DNA of 64,000 nucleotides from Mycobacterium ahvazicum (GTDB taxonomy: Bacteria > Actinomycetota > Actinomycetes > Mycobacteriales > Mycobacteriaceae). A program made the position numbers and the translations under genes. Below, piece after piece: positions 26,599-34,999 of this stretch. The stretch is from assembly GCF_900176255.2 (NCBI RefSeq), contig NZ_FXEG02000002.1, forward strand, positions 868,001 through 932,000, written 5' to 3'. Numbering within the stretch: the stretch's first letter is position 1; the number at the start of each line of letters is the position of its first letter. The notes below the pieces were generated by a model that saw only the letters and a list, made by a program, of their open reading frames with translations, was not told the origin of the DNA and did no database searches.

Positions 26599-27197
26599 CT
26601 GGCGAGCTCCGAGTCCAGCACGGGCGCGACCCAGCGGCGAAGATAACTGCGCAGCGCCTTGCCCTTGCGCGGCGGCTGGCCCGGATTCAGCATGAACGAC
26701 TGCAGCATCCGCAGCATGTACTCGACCAGATCGTCGATCGCGCGATCGTCGAAACCTATTGCTGTCCAATCAATTTCGAATTTCTCCAGCACGGCATGCC
26801 CGAACTGCTTGGCCTGATCCGACATCATTCCCGCGGACGTCCGGCTGGGGTCGTGCGCCAGCATCAGTTGAAACGGCTTGTCGTCCGGCAACCATTCCAG
26901 GGTGTAGGCAAGACTCTCGACGAGCGCGTCGACCGGATCGGTGGTGCCCGCCAGATGGTCTGTCAGCTGCTGCAGGAACCGGATTCCCGATCGTTCGGCC
27001 ACGGCCCGCTCGAGCGTGTTCGACCCGGGGTAGTAGTTGTAGACGGTCTGGCGGGAGACTCCGAGCTTGCGCGCCACGTCCGCGACGCGCATGCTCGTCC
27101 CGCGTTCGTCAATTGCCTCGGCGGCCGCGTCGAGTATGCGTTCGATCGCTTCCTCGTCACTGGCCGGCGTCGACCCGCTCCATCCGTGGGTGCGCAT
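26586..27197 (-). CDS. TetR-family transcriptional regulator
   Basis: A 203-residue regulator. The N-terminal HTH is typical TetR (RILDAAAEAIDERGTSMRVADVARKLGVSRQTVYNYYPG), followed by a helical ligand domain with Met/Phe-rich helices (MLRMLQSFMLNPGQ), so a hydrophobic ligand is likely. It is divergent from the epoxide hydrolase gene, and the 119-bp spacer contains a perfect 9-bp-arm inverted repeat. The most probable role is repression of the epoxide hydrolase, itself and perhaps the PF10118-like gene. Confidence 0.9.
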   Translation of the reverse strand: MRTHGWSGSTPASDEEAIERILDAAAEAIDERGTSMRVADVARKLGVSRQTVYNYYPGSNTLERAVAERSGIRFLQQLTDHLAGTTDPVDALVESLAYTLEWLPDDKPFQLMLAHDPSRTSAGMMSDQAKQFGHAVLEKFEIDWTAIGFDDRAIDDLVEYMLRMLQSFMLNPGQPPRKGKALRSYLRRWVAPVLDSELASHRR

Positions 27198-27267
27198 GCT
27201 TGGAATGTAGTCGCCGCCGCGCCGGGGTCGCGTTCGCCGGTGGTCAGCGCGCCGAGGCGGCCGGATC

Positions 27268-27297
27268 GGCTAGACATAACAGTGATTGTGTCTAGCC
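27268..27297. promoter_or_regulatory. TetR-type operator
   Basis: Perfect inverted repeat ggctagaca (27268-27276) and tgtctagcc (27289-27297) with a 12-bp spacer, 19 bp before the epoxide hydrolase start and 70 bp from the TetR start. Position and symmetry fit a TetR-dimer operator controlling both divergent genes. Confidence 0.75.
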
Positions 27298-27316
27298 ATA
27301 AACTAGGCTGAATGCC

Positions 27317-28462
27317 ATGACTCCTTCCGTCGAGCCGTTTCCCATTGCCGTCGAGCAGTCGCAGCTCGACGATCTGCATCGCCGCCTCGAGCACGGCCGC
27401 TGGCCGGCCGAACTCGCCGGCGCCGGTTGGGATTACGGCACTGATCAGACGTTTTTACGCGAGGTCACGGCGCGGTGGCTGGACGGCTACGACTGGCGGG
27501 CCACGGAGGACGAGCTCAACTCGTGGGGTTCGGCGCACACCACGGCGGCGGGTCAGCACGTCCACCTGCTGCACGCCCGCTCGTCGGAGCCCGATGCGAT
27601 CCCGTTGGTGCTCATCCACGGCTGGCCGGGCTCGATCATCGAATTCCTCGATGCTGCAGTGCTTTTACGCGAGCGGTTTCACCTGGTGGTGTTCTCGATG
27701 CCCGGCTACGGATTCTCGGGTCCCACGCGGGAAAGGGGAGTGGACGTCGCCCGGGTCGCCGCGGCCGTGGACGAAACCATGAGCCGGCTCGGTTACCACC
27801 GGTACGTTGCGCAGGGTGGTGACTGGGGCGCTTTGGTGGTTCGCTACCTCGGCGAGCACTTCAGCGCGAGGGTGGCGGCGATCCACACCAACATGCTGTT
27901 CGCGCCGCCGTGCGAGGGCGATACCGATCCCCTCGCCGGTGTCACGCAGGACGAACTGGCCAACATCGCCGCGTCTGCCGAGAGACACAAAGACGGCACC
28001 GCGTACATGGAGATCCAGGGCACCCGTCCGCACTCTCTCGGGTACGGCCTCGACGATTCACCGCTCGGCCTGGCGGGCTGGATCCTGGAGAAGTTTCACG
28101 CGTGGTGTGACATGCGCTCGGGCATGCCGGTGCGCACCGACAGACTGATCGACAACTTGATGCTGTACTGGCTGACCCGAACTGCCACGTCTGCGGCGCG
28201 CTTGTACTGCGAGGCCGCACGCGCCGGAAACTCGGCCCTGAGTACGTGGAACGGGCGAGTCGACGTCCCCACCGGTTATGCGGTGTACCCGGGAGAACTC
28301 CTGCAAACGCCGCGTGCCTGGGCCGAAAAGCGCTACAACTTAGTGCATTACACGGTGGCCGACCGCGGCGGACATTTCGCGGCGCTGGAGAACCCGCAGT
28401 GGTTCGCCGCGGATGTCATCGCATTCGGCGACCGGCTGCACGAACTCGGCATGGCCCCGTGA
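27317..28462 (+). CDS. Epoxide hydrolase (EHN + alpha/beta hydrolase)
   Basis: A 381-residue microsomal-type epoxide hydrolase. The N-terminal EHN region (PFPIAVEQSQLDDLHRRLEHGRWP) is followed by HGWPGSIIEF (oxyanion region) and the nucleophile elbow QGGDWGALV, whose Asp attacks the epoxide. DRGGHFAALENP near the C-terminus supplies the catalytic His, and tyrosines of the lid are plausible. It would open epoxides to diols, possibly lipid or xenobiotic. The gene sits directly behind a TetR operator, suggesting induction by a hydrophobic compound. Confidence 0.92.
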   Translation: MTPSVEPFPIAVEQSQLDDLHRRLEHGRWPAELAGAGWDYGTDQTFLREVTARWLDGYDWRATEDELNSWGSAHTTAAGQHVHLLHARSSEPDAIPLVLIHGWPGSIIEFLDAAVLLRERFHLVVFSMPGYGFSGPTRERGVDVARVAAAVDETMSRLGYHRYVAQGGDWGALVVRYLGEHFSARVAAIHTNMLFAPPCEGDTDPLAGVTQDELANIAASAERHKDGTAYMEIQGTRPHSLGYGLDDSPLGLAGWILEKFHAWCDMRSGMPVRTDRLIDNLMLYWLTRTATSAARLYCEAARAGNSALSTWNGRVDVPTGYAVYPGELLQTPRAWAEKRYNLVHYTVADRGGHFAALENPQWFAADVIAFGDRLHELGMAP

Positions 28463-28493
28463 ATCATCGCGACAGCACGGCCAGTCCAAGGCG

Positions 28494-29426
28494 CTACCGC
28501 GGTCGTGACATCACCTCGGCCGCCAACAGCTCCAGATGGGCCAGATCAGACAAGTCCAGGACTTGGGCGTAGATCCGTTGCACACCCAGGTCTGTCCACG
28601 CGCTCAACTTGTCGACGATTTCGGCGGGGGTACCCACGAGCGGGCTGTTAGAGCGCAGTTCCGCCACGTCGCGGCCGATCGCCGCCGCGCGCCTGGCCAC
28701 CTCCGAGTCATCGCGTCCGGCGCACAGCACGAACGCGCACGAGTAGACGATCGAGTCGGCCGGGCGGTTGGCCGCCTCCATCGCGGCGCCCACCCGTCGG
28801 AATTGAGTTCTGACGACGTCGATCGGGGCAAAGGGGACGTTGAATTCGGCGGCATAAGAGGCCGCCAGTGCCGGGGTGCGTTTGGCTCCGGCGCCCCCGA
28901 TGATGATCGGCGGATGCGGACGCTGCAGCGGTTTAGGAAGTGCCGGCGAGTCGCTGACTTGATAGTGCTCGCCCGGGTAGTCGAATGTCGCGCCGGAGGG
29001 CGTCGTCCACAATCCGGTGACGATGGCCAGCTGTTCGGTGAGCCGGTCGAAGCGTTCGTGCACCGGGGGAAACGGCAGCCCGTAAGCGGCGTGTTCTTTT
29101 TCGAACCAACCGCTACCGAGGCCCAATTCGACTCGCCCGCCGCTCATTTCATCCACCTGGGCCACCGCGATCGCTAACGGTCCCGGGTAACGGAAGGTCG
29201 CGGAAGTCACCAGCGTCCCCAGCCGTATGCGTGAGGTCTCGCGCGCGATCGCCCCCAACGTCACCCACGAATCAGTCGGGCCGGGTAAGCCGTCGCCGCT
29301 CATCGCCAGGAAGTGGTCGGATCGGAAGAACGCGGCGAAGCCGAGCTGTTCGGCGGTCTGAGCGACAGCGAGTTGATCTGCGTAGGAGGCACCCTGTTGT
29401 GGCTCGACGAATACCCGAAAATCCAT
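28494..29426 (-). CDS. LLM-class F420-dependent oxidoreductase
   Basis: A 310-residue luciferase-like TIM barrel. Recognisable segments: FFRSDHFLAM, RIRLGTLVTSATFRYPGPLAIAVAQVDEMSGGRVELGLGSGWFEKEH and PPIIIGGAGAKRTPALAA. This is the F420-binding pattern of actinobacterial LLM oxidoreductases. The hydride acceptor is unknown. It is convergent with the epoxide hydrolase (31 nt between stops). Upstream, 205 bp (29427-29631) separate it from the peroxidase gene on the same strand; no gene or clear promoter was seen in that gap. Confidence 0.9.
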   Translation of the reverse strand: MDFRVFVEPQQGASYADQLAVAQTAEQLGFAAFFRSDHFLAMSGDGLPGPTDSWVTLGAIARETSRIRLGTLVTSATFRYPGPLAIAVAQVDEMSGGRVELGLGSGWFEKEHAAYGLPFPPVHERFDRLTEQLAIVTGLWTTPSGATFDYPGEHYQVSDSPALPKPLQRPHPPIIIGGAGAKRTPALAASYAAEFNVPFAPIDVVRTQFRRVGAAMEAANRPADSIVYSCAFVLCAGRDDSEVARRAAAIGRDVAELRSNSPLVGTPAEIVDKLSAWTDLGVQRIYAQVLDLSDLAHLELLAAEVMSRPR

Positions 29427-29631
29427 GGCTCTCTTCGTATCCTGTCTGCGTCGTGGTCATGCTGTGACAGCGTTAGGTGCGCTGGCGACTATGCCCACGC
29501 TAGCGGAACTCGCACCACGGGCGGCGCGCTCGACCCCGTCGCGCGGCTGCGGCCAACCTGATGCTGGGGCTGTTGGCAACGACCACGAACTCCCCGTGCG
29601 TGAGCAAAACGCGCTAAAGCCGAACCGTCGT

Positions 29632-30120
29632 CTACCGCGGCAGCACGGCCTCGATGGCGGTGACGACCTCGGGGGCGTCGGGCTCGGTGCGAGGCCGGAA
29701 GCGGTTGGTCACCGCACCGTCGGAGGAGAGCAGGAACTTCTCGAAGTTCCACTGGATGTCTCCCGCTTGGCCGTCGGCATCGGCGGCCTTGGTCAGCTCG
29801 GCATACAGCGGGTGGCGGTCGTCGCCGTTGACGTCGGTCTTCGCCAGCAGCGGGAACGTCACCCCGTAGGTCGTCGAGCAGAACTCCTGAATCTCATCGG
29901 CCGTGCCCGGCTCCTGGCCCATGAACTGATTGCACGGGACGCCGACCACCGTCAGGCCGCGGTCGCCGTAGTCCTTGGCCAGCTTCTCGAGGGCCGTGTA
30001 CTGCGGCGTCAGCCCGCATTTGGAGGCCACGTTCACGACCAGCGTTGCGCCGTCGGACAATTCGGCCAGCGTGGTCGGTTGGCCGTCGAGGGTGGTCAGG
30101 GCGATGTCTTTGAGAGTCAC
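29632..30120 (-). CDS. Glutathione peroxidase-family thiol peroxidase
   Basis: A 162-residue protein starting at GTG 30120 (VTLKDIALTTLDGQP). It has the peroxidatic Cys in NVASKCGLTPQY, GVPCNQFMGQEPG and WNFEKFLL, the classical GPx Gln and Trp motifs. A further Cys in EFCSTTYG is placed as the resolving cysteine of thioredoxin-dependent GPx enzymes. As mycobacteria lack glutathione, thioredoxin or mycoredoxin is the likely reductant. Codons upstream of 30120 are open but not protein-like. Confidence 0.92.
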   Translation of the reverse strand: MTLKDIALTTLDGQPTTLAELSDGATLVVNVASKCGLTPQYTALEKLAKDYGDRGLTVVGVPCNQFMGQEPGTADEIQEFCSTTYGVTFPLLAKTDVNGDDRHPLYAELTKAADADGQAGDIQWNFEKFLLSSDGAVTNRFRPRTEPDAPEVVTAIEAVLPR

Positions 30121-30248
30121 GCCGATGACGCTAACGCACCGAACCGATCCAGGGCTACGGCTGTTCGCCGGCATCAGAAGTGGGTAACCGCTGCGGTAAC
30201 GCGCGGGACGTTTCGACAACAGGTTGCTAGCTGGGAAGGCGGGATCGA

Positions 30249-30488
30249 ATGGCTGATCAAGAGGGAAGCCGGTGGGACGTCAGTATCAAGAGCAACGCGG
30301 TTTGCCTTGAGCGCATCTCCGACAAGGAAGACCAAGTCTTCGAAGATTCGTTGTCGGCGCAGGAGGCCAAGAAGCTTGGCGCGCTCCTGACGAAGTTCGC
30401 CGACAAGCTCGACGAGTCCGACGAGTCCGACGAGTCCGACGACGCCGACGAGTCCGACGCCGACGACTCCAACGACTCCACGGACTAG
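30249..30488 (+). CDS. Small acidic protein with Asp-Glu-Ser repeat tail
   Basis: A 79-residue protein. The first ~55 residues (WDVSIKSNAVCLERISDKEDQVFEDS) look folded; the rest is an acidic run of DES units. It has one Cys and no signal or membrane helix. Not recognised; the tail could bind cations or basic partners. It is divergent from the peroxidase (128 bp). A hairpin containing its stop codon may terminate transcription. Confidence 0.7.
   Translation: MADQEGSRWDVSIKSNAVCLERISDKEDQVFEDSLSAQEAKKLGALLTKFADKLDESDESDESDDADESDADDSNDSTD
30411..30477 (+). repeat. 9-bp tandem repeats coding for Asp-Glu-Ser
   Basis: Three exact gacgagtcc units are followed by degenerate copies (gacgacgcc, gacgagtcc, gacgactcc, aacgactcc), in frame with the acidic tail of the 79-aa protein. 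Repeat number could change by slippage without a frameshift. Confidence 0.85.
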
Positions 30489-30516
30489 ACGACGACGCGT
30501 CGTCGATCATCGTCTA
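30486..30516 (+). terminator. Hairpin at end of the acidic protein gene
   Basis: Outer arms tagacga/tcgtcta (30486-30492 and 30510-30516) enclose a perfect 14-bp palindrome gacgacgcgtcgtc (30491-30504). It is followed by aaata, not a T run, so termination strength is uncertain. Confidence 0.45.
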
Positions 30517-30605
30517 AATACGTCACCGACCTGCAATTGATCGGACTGCTCTAGCCCGTCGAATAACGGTTCTTTCGCCGGCCGCAACGTCGTACGCTCA
30601 TTGCG

Positions 30606-31652
30606 ATGCTGGCAAAGTCCGAGATCCGGTTCCTGCGCGTCGGCGACCGCCGCGTGGCGTTCGACGTACGCGGGGACGGTCCGCCGCTGGTGGCTCCGGC
30701 GTGGTGGGTAAGCCATCTCGAACTCGACTGGGAGGGCGCCGGCTTCCGGCAATTCTGGGAGGCCGTCGCCGACGGCTACACCCTGATCCGCTACGACCGG
30801 CTCGGCGTCGGCATGTCGGACCGCACGGTCGAAGATTCGGACCTGACCCTGGACGGGGAAGTGGCCATGCTGCGCGCGCTCCTCGACGAGCTGGGCTACG
30901 AACGCGTATCGCTGCTGGGCGGATCCTGCGGGAGCTGCACCGCAATCGCTTATGCCGCAACGTATCCCGAACAGGTCGAGCGGTTGGTGTTGTACGGGTC
31001 CTACGCCGACGGCTCGGCTATTACCGCACCCGAAGTGGGCGACGCGATCGTCGCGGCGGTTCGCGCGCATTGGGGACTCGGCTCCCGTCTGCTCAGCAAC
31101 ATGTTCCTCGGCGCTGCCGACTCAGCAGAGCACGAACGTTTTGCGCAGTTGCAGCGCGAGGCCGCGACCGCCGAGGCCGCCGCCTCGTTGTTGCGCCTCG
31201 TCTATCGCCTCGACGTACGGGCGTACCTGCCCAGGGTCAGCGCCGAAACGCTGGTGGTACATCGACGCGACGATCGGGCGGTGCCGCACCGGCTCGGTCG
31301 CGAGGTCGCGGCCGCGATTCCGGGCGCCGCCTTGACCTCGCTGCCCGGCAGCGCGCACTTCCCCTGGCACGGTGACGTGGATTCCGTCGCGCGCGCATGC
31401 CGGGCGGCACTGGGGCCGCTGGACCCTCTGTCCCAGGGGCACACCCGCGAGGCGGAGCCCGGCCTGCTCTCCGCCCGCGAACGCGAGGTTCTCGGCTGCC
31501 TCGCGCACGGTCTGAACGATCGCGAGATCGCCGAGCAGCTCGTGCTGAGCCCGCACACGGTGCACCGCCACGTCGCGAACATCCGCCGCAAGCTAGGGCG
31601 CACCTCACGCGCGGCCGCCGTTGCCGAGGCGGCGCGTCTCGGACTTCTCTGA
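30606..31652 (+). CDS. Alpha/beta hydrolase fused to LuxR-type HTH
   Basis: A 348-residue two-domain protein. Residues 1-270 are an alpha/beta hydrolase: RYDRLGVGMSD, nucleophile elbow GGSCGSCTA, VHRRDDRAVP (acid region) and GSAHFPWHGD with the catalytic His. Residues 285-348 form a LuxR/GerE HTH (LSAREREVLGCLAHGLNDREIAEQLVLSPHTVHRHV). The layout suggests a transcription factor whose hydrolase fold senses or cleaves an ester or lactone ligand. Targets are unknown; no co-oriented enzyme cluster is attached. Confidence 0.88.
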   Translation: MLAKSEIRFLRVGDRRVAFDVRGDGPPLVAPAWWVSHLELDWEGAGFRQFWEAVADGYTLIRYDRLGVGMSDRTVEDSDLTLDGEVAMLRALLDELGYERVSLLGGSCGSCTAIAYAATYPEQVERLVLYGSYADGSAITAPEVGDAIVAAVRAHWGLGSRLLSNMFLGAADSAEHERFAQLQREAATAEAAASLLRLVYRLDVRAYLPRVSAETLVVHRRDDRAVPHRLGREVAAAIPGAALTSLPGSAHFPWHGDVDSVARACRAALGPLDPLSQGHTREAEPGLLSAREREVLGCLAHGLNDREIAEQLVLSPHTVHRHVANIRRKLGRTSRAAAVAEAARLGLL

Positions 31653-31733
31653 CCTAGCCGAAACGGGCCATCGCTGCAAGATGGCCGTCTTGGGCGATGC
31701 GCGCACCCCGTGGCGGCTTCTACGTTATGCGCC

Positions 31734-32390
31734 ATGACACAGACCGTTACCGAACTGGAAATGGGCCCGCCGTCCGCGGCCTGGCTGCGGATCATGGCGC
31801 TGGTGTACGACCCGTTCGTGTGGGTCGGCGAGCTGGCGGGCATGCGCCGCCGGCGGCGCACGCTGGTGAGTGCCGCGCGGGGGCGCGTCGTCGAGATCGG
31901 CGCGGGAACGGGACTGAACATCGCGCACTATCCCGACGACATCGATGATCTGGTGCTCATGGAGCCCGAGCCGGCCATGCGCAGAAAGCTCGCGCGCCGC
32001 TTGCATCGGCATGCCCGTCCGGCGCGAATCGTCAATGCACCCGCGGAGTGCTTGCCGCTGACCGATGAGTCGGTGGATACCGTTGTCTCGACGCTTGTCC
32101 TGTGCACCGTCGAGAATCCCGAGCGTGCCTTGCGCGAGATCGCCCGCGTGTTGCGCCCGGGTGGGCAGTTGCTGTTCGTCGAACATGTGCGGGCGAATTC
32201 TCGGTTGCTTGCGGCGTGGCAGGACTACCTGTTCCGCCCGTGGCGTGCTTTCGCCGGCGGCTGCTGCTGCAATCGCCCGACCGGGGAGCTGATGCGTGCG
32301 TGTGGATTTGCTGTCACGGCGGAAAGTTTCGTATGGCGCGGAATGCCGCGGATTGTGCATCCGCTCTTGACGGGGCGGGCAACTCGCTAG
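31734..32390 (+). CDS. SAM-dependent methyltransferase
   Basis: A 218-residue class I methyltransferase. Motif I is VVEIGAGTGLNIAHY, followed by LMEPEPAM (acidic ribose contact), DTVVSTLVLCTV (motif II) and RVLRPGGQLLFVEHV (motif III). This is the UbiE-like Methyltransf_11 pattern. The C-terminal CCCN segment (AGGCCCNRPTG) is odd. A membrane-proximal helix near residues 20-40 suggests a lipid or quinone substrate. ATG 31734 is chosen over an upstream in-frame codon. Confidence 0.88.
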   Translation: MTQTVTELEMGPPSAAWLRIMALVYDPFVWVGELAGMRRRRRTLVSAARGRVVEIGAGTGLNIAHYPDDIDDLVLMEPEPAMRRKLARRLHRHARPARIVNAPAECLPLTDESVDTVVSTLVLCTVENPERALREIARVLRPGGQLLFVEHVRANSRLLAAWQDYLFRPWRAFAGGCCCNRPTGELMRACGFAVTAESFVWRGMPRIVHPLLTGRATR

Positions 32391-32467
32391 TCTGTGTGAC
32401 TACCCCCGTTTTCATCACAATTCCACGACGTCCAACTGTGACCTCGGTCGCTAGCATCGGGTGGACT

Positions 32468-32486
32468 TGCCGAAAATTGATCGGCA
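32468..32486. promoter_or_regulatory. Inverted repeat upstream of the MFS gene
   Basis: tgccga (32468-32473) and tcggca (32481-32486) are exact inverted complements with a 7-bp AT-rich spacer, 121 bp before the transporter start. It is a possible regulator site. The rest of the 217-bp gap holds no gene. Confidence 0.35.
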
Positions 32487-32607
32487 GGACCTCCGCGACG
32501 CTTCATCAAGATGCTTCCGGATATTTCTGTCTTGCTTAGCAATTGGCAACCGACAGGACATCGCCGGACGTTGCGATGCGCGCGGAGCCCGGTGTGAAAA
32601 GAGGACG

Positions 32608-33990
32608 ATGGAGTCTGCTGGAGTGCTGTCGCGCGATCGGATCGTTGCCAGTCCAGGATGGAGTAGGTGGCTCGTCCCGCCCGCCGCGCTCTCGATACAT
32701 TTAGCGATCGGCAGCGTTTACTCCTGGAGCGTGTTCAAGCTCCCACTGCACGAATCGCTGAGGGCATCTGGCCTTTTGAGTGCCATGCCGTTCACGCTGG
32801 GCATCGTCATGCTAGGCGTGTCGGCAGCCGTCTTCGGCACCGCGGTCGAACGGCGAGGCCCCCGTTGGGCGATGTTCGTGGCGACCGTCTGCTTTTGCGG
32901 CGGTTTGCTCGTTTCGGCGGTGGCGGCCGATATCGGCCAGATGTGGCTGGTCATCCTGGGCTACGGAGTCATCGGCGGAATTGGACTCGGGATCGGTTAC
33001 ATCGCACCGGTTTCCACATTGATGAAGTGGTATCCCGACCGGCCGGGCATGGCGACCGGATTCGCCATCATGGGGTTCGGCGGCGGTGCGCTGATCGCCT
33101 CGCCGTGGTCGTCGCAGTTGATGAAGTGGTTCGGTACCGACCGCCATGGGCTGGCGGCGACGTTCTTGGTCATGGGCCTGGTGTATGCGGTCTTCATGTC
33201 GGTGGGAGTCCTCCTGGTTCGCGTGCCCCCGCACCAATGGGAACCGCCGATCGTCAGGGTGGCAGCGTCGAAGATCCCGCATGCGGCGGGGCCCGACCGC
33301 ACCGCCAATGAGGCGATCAAGACGCCCCAGTTCTGGTTGTTGTGGATTGTGTTGTGCTTCAATGTCACTGCGGGCATTGGCATCCTGGAACGGGCAGCGC
33401 CGATCTACCGAGACTACTTTCCGCATGCGGCCTCGCCCACGGCCTTGACCGCGGCGGCGGCGGGCTTCGTCGCAATGCTGTCGCTGGCCAACTCGGCCGG
33501 ACGCATACTCTGGTCCACGGCTTCGGACACGGTGGGCCGCAAGAACATGTACCGGCTCTATCTCGGTGTCGGGGCGATCCTCTACGCCGTCTTGATCGTC
33601 GCGCAGAACGCGAGCAAGCCGCTGTTCCTGGTGATCTGCATCCTGCTGCTGTCTTTCTACGGCGCGGGGTTCGCGACGGTGCCGGCCTATCTACGCGACC
33701 TGTTCGGCTATCTGGAAGTCGGGGCGATCCACGGCCGGCTGCTTACCGCGTGGTCGACCGCGGGCGTGCTCGGGCCGGTGATTGTCAACGCGATTGCCGA
33801 CAATCGCATCGCCGCCCATGTGGTGGGTCCGCAGCGATACCGCTGGTCGTTCACGATCATGGTGATCCTGTTGCTGATCGGCCTGGTGTGCAACGAGCTG
33901 ATTCGTACGCCGCGCCCCCCGAGTTTCATCGTGTCGGCGGTCGATACGCGAAAACCCGAGAGTGTGATTTCCGGGGAGGCTACCCAATGA
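32608..33990 (+). CDS. OFA-type MFS transporter
   Basis: A 460-residue major facilitator with 12 predicted helices. The start ATG 32608 has aaaagagg just upstream. Features resemble the OFA (oxalate/formate antiporter) family: SIHLAIGSVYSWSVF near helix 1, GLGIGYIAPVSTLMKWYPDRPGMATG in the first half and GRILWSTASDTVGRKNMY in the loop between halves. Substrate is probably a small carboxylate, but this is family-level inference. Its stop overlaps the start of a 46-aa membrane peptide, which is the usual partner of these transporters. Confidence 0.88.
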   Translation: MESAGVLSRDRIVASPGWSRWLVPPAALSIHLAIGSVYSWSVFKLPLHESLRASGLLSAMPFTLGIVMLGVSAAVFGTAVERRGPRWAMFVATVCFCGGLLVSAVAADIGQMWLVILGYGVIGGIGLGIGYIAPVSTLMKWYPDRPGMATGFAIMGFGGGALIASPWSSQLMKWFGTDRHGLAATFLVMGLVYAVFMSVGVLLVRVPPHQWEPPIVRVAASKIPHAAGPDRTANEAIKTPQFWLLWIVLCFNVTAGIGILERAAPIYRDYFPHAASPTALTAAAAGFVAMLSLANSAGRILWSTASDTVGRKNMYRLYLGVGAILYAVLIVAQNASKPLFLVICILLLSFYGAGFATVPAYLRDLFGYLEVGAIHGRLLTAWSTAGVLGPVIVNAIADNRIAAHVVGPQRYRWSFTIMVILLLIGLVCNELIRTPRPPSFIVSAVDTRKPESVISGEATQ

Positions 33991-34127
33991 CCACCGGCCG
34001 ATCGGGCGCCGCGGCCTCACCGCGCGGCACGCTGCTGGGTCTTGCCAGCTGGTTGTGGGTCGGAGTGCCATTCGCCTACGGCGTCTACGAGCTGGTGGCG
34101 AAGATCCCGGCTTTGTTCCTGAACTGA
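33987..34127 (+). CDS. MFS transporter small subunit (46 aa)
   Basis: A 46-residue peptide whose ATG overlaps the transporter TGA (ATGA, positions 33987-33990), implying translational coupling. After a Ser/Arg-rich N-terminus (MTTGRSGAAASPRG) comes one membrane helix, LGLASWLWVGVPFAYGVYEL, ending AKIPALFLN. Such one-helix peptides are found directly behind OFA-type MFS genes and are annotated as small subunits; their function is unclear. Confidence 0.85.
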   Translation: MTTGRSGAAASPRGTLLGLASWLWVGVPFAYGVYELVAKIPALFLN

Positions 34128-34175
34128 CTCGGCGTCGGAGGGAATAGCCTCGCTCGGGTTGCGCGTTGCCCCGCC

Positions 34176-34604
34176 ATGGGCTCATTCACCGAAAGCGAAC
34201 GTCAGGAATTCCTCGAAGCCAAGCACGTTGGCGTGCTGTCCGTAGCCGCTGACGACGGCCGCCCGCCGGCCAGCGTTCCGATTTGGTACGACTACGCCCC
34301 GGGCGGAAACATCCGGGTCAACACCGGAGCGTCGTCTCGTAAGGCCAAGCTCATCGAGCGGGCCGGAGTGGTGACACTTGTCGTGCAGCGCGAGGAACTG
34401 CCGTATCAATATGTGGTCGTCGAGGGCACCGTGGTCGACACCGCCAAGCCGGCCCCCTTGGTCGTTCGCGAGGAGATCGCGATCCGCTACCTCGGAGAGG
34501 AGGGCGGGCGCGCGTTCGTCAGCAGCATGGAGAATGACGAAAGCGTATTGTTCACCGTGCGCCCGGACCGCTGGATCACCGCTGATTTCTCCGATGCGTT
34601 CTAA
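34176..34604 (+). CDS. PPOX-class split-barrel flavin/F420 protein
   Basis: A 142-residue split beta-barrel of the pyridoxamine-phosphate-oxidase/F420 type: FLEAKHVGVLSVAADDGRPPASVPIWYDY, then INTGASSRKAKLIERAG and a C-terminal RPDRWITADFSD. In mycobacteria these usually bind F420, FMN or heme. The Arg/Lys pair (SRKAKL) fits phosphate binding. No close neighbour points to a substrate. Confidence 0.82.
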   Translation: MGSFTESERQEFLEAKHVGVLSVAADDGRPPASVPIWYDYAPGGNIRVNTGASSRKAKLIERAGVVTLVVQREELPYQYVVVEGTVVDTAKPAPLVVREEIAIRYLGEEGGRAFVSSMENDESVLFTVRPDRWITADFSDAF

Positions 34605-34677
34605 GCGCGTGCCTTCCGTGGCAAACGGTTAAGGATCGCGTTTCGCTGGCGACGGGATGCTCCGGCGCGTAATTGCT

Positions 34678-34702
34678 GTTTAGGCGATCCTTGTGAGGGT
34701 AT
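34678..34702 (+). promoter_or_regulatory. SigF-type promoter
   Basis: GTTT (34678-34681), 15-bp spacer, GGGTAT (34697-34702). This matches the mycobacterial SigF consensus. It lies 35 nt upstream of the small membrane protein, whose own ribosome site (gaggaaagg) falls in the short leader. Confidence 0.8.
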
Positions 34703-34737
34703 TCCCTAACGACTTCTCACGAGGAAAGGACCTCGAC

Positions 34738-34965
34738 ATGTTGCACTCGGTAATTCTGGCTAGTTCGGATCCGCTTGCGGCGGGGTTCATTCTGCGCGGG
34801 ATCAAGGGTATATTCGTCGCGATCGGCAGCGTGATCGCCGCGATAGTGTGCGGTCTCATCGCCGCCATGAAGGGCCGTAATCCGTTGGGATGGGGACTTC
34901 TCGGGCTGTTCTTCTCGATCCTTACCCTGATTGTTGTCATCGTCATTCCGAGCAAGAAGTCATAG
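34738..34965 (+). CDS. Small two-helix membrane protein (SigF-linked)
   Basis: A 75-residue protein with two membrane helices (IFVAIGSVIAAIVCGLIAAM and LLGLFFSILTLIVVIVI) linked by KGRNPLGWG, ending in PSKKS. The GR-NPxGW loop is common in small actinobacterial membrane proteins of unknown function. ATG 34738 has a clear ribosome site; 15 upstream codons are open but would lie inside the leader. A consensus SigF promoter directly precedes it, so it is probably a stress-induced membrane component. Confidence 0.75.
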   Translation: MLHSVILASSDPLAAGFILRGIKGIFVAIGSVIAAIVCGLIAAMKGRNPLGWGLLGLFFSILTLIVVIVIPSKKS

Positions 34966-34999
34966 CCGGGCCAGCAAATGGCTGGGCGTCTTGCGCTCC

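Noticed and set aside
30180..30248. SigF promoter for the acidic 79-aa gene (GTTT then GGGAAG 10 nt before ATG)
   Set aside because: The spacer is 19 bp and the -10 is a poor match.
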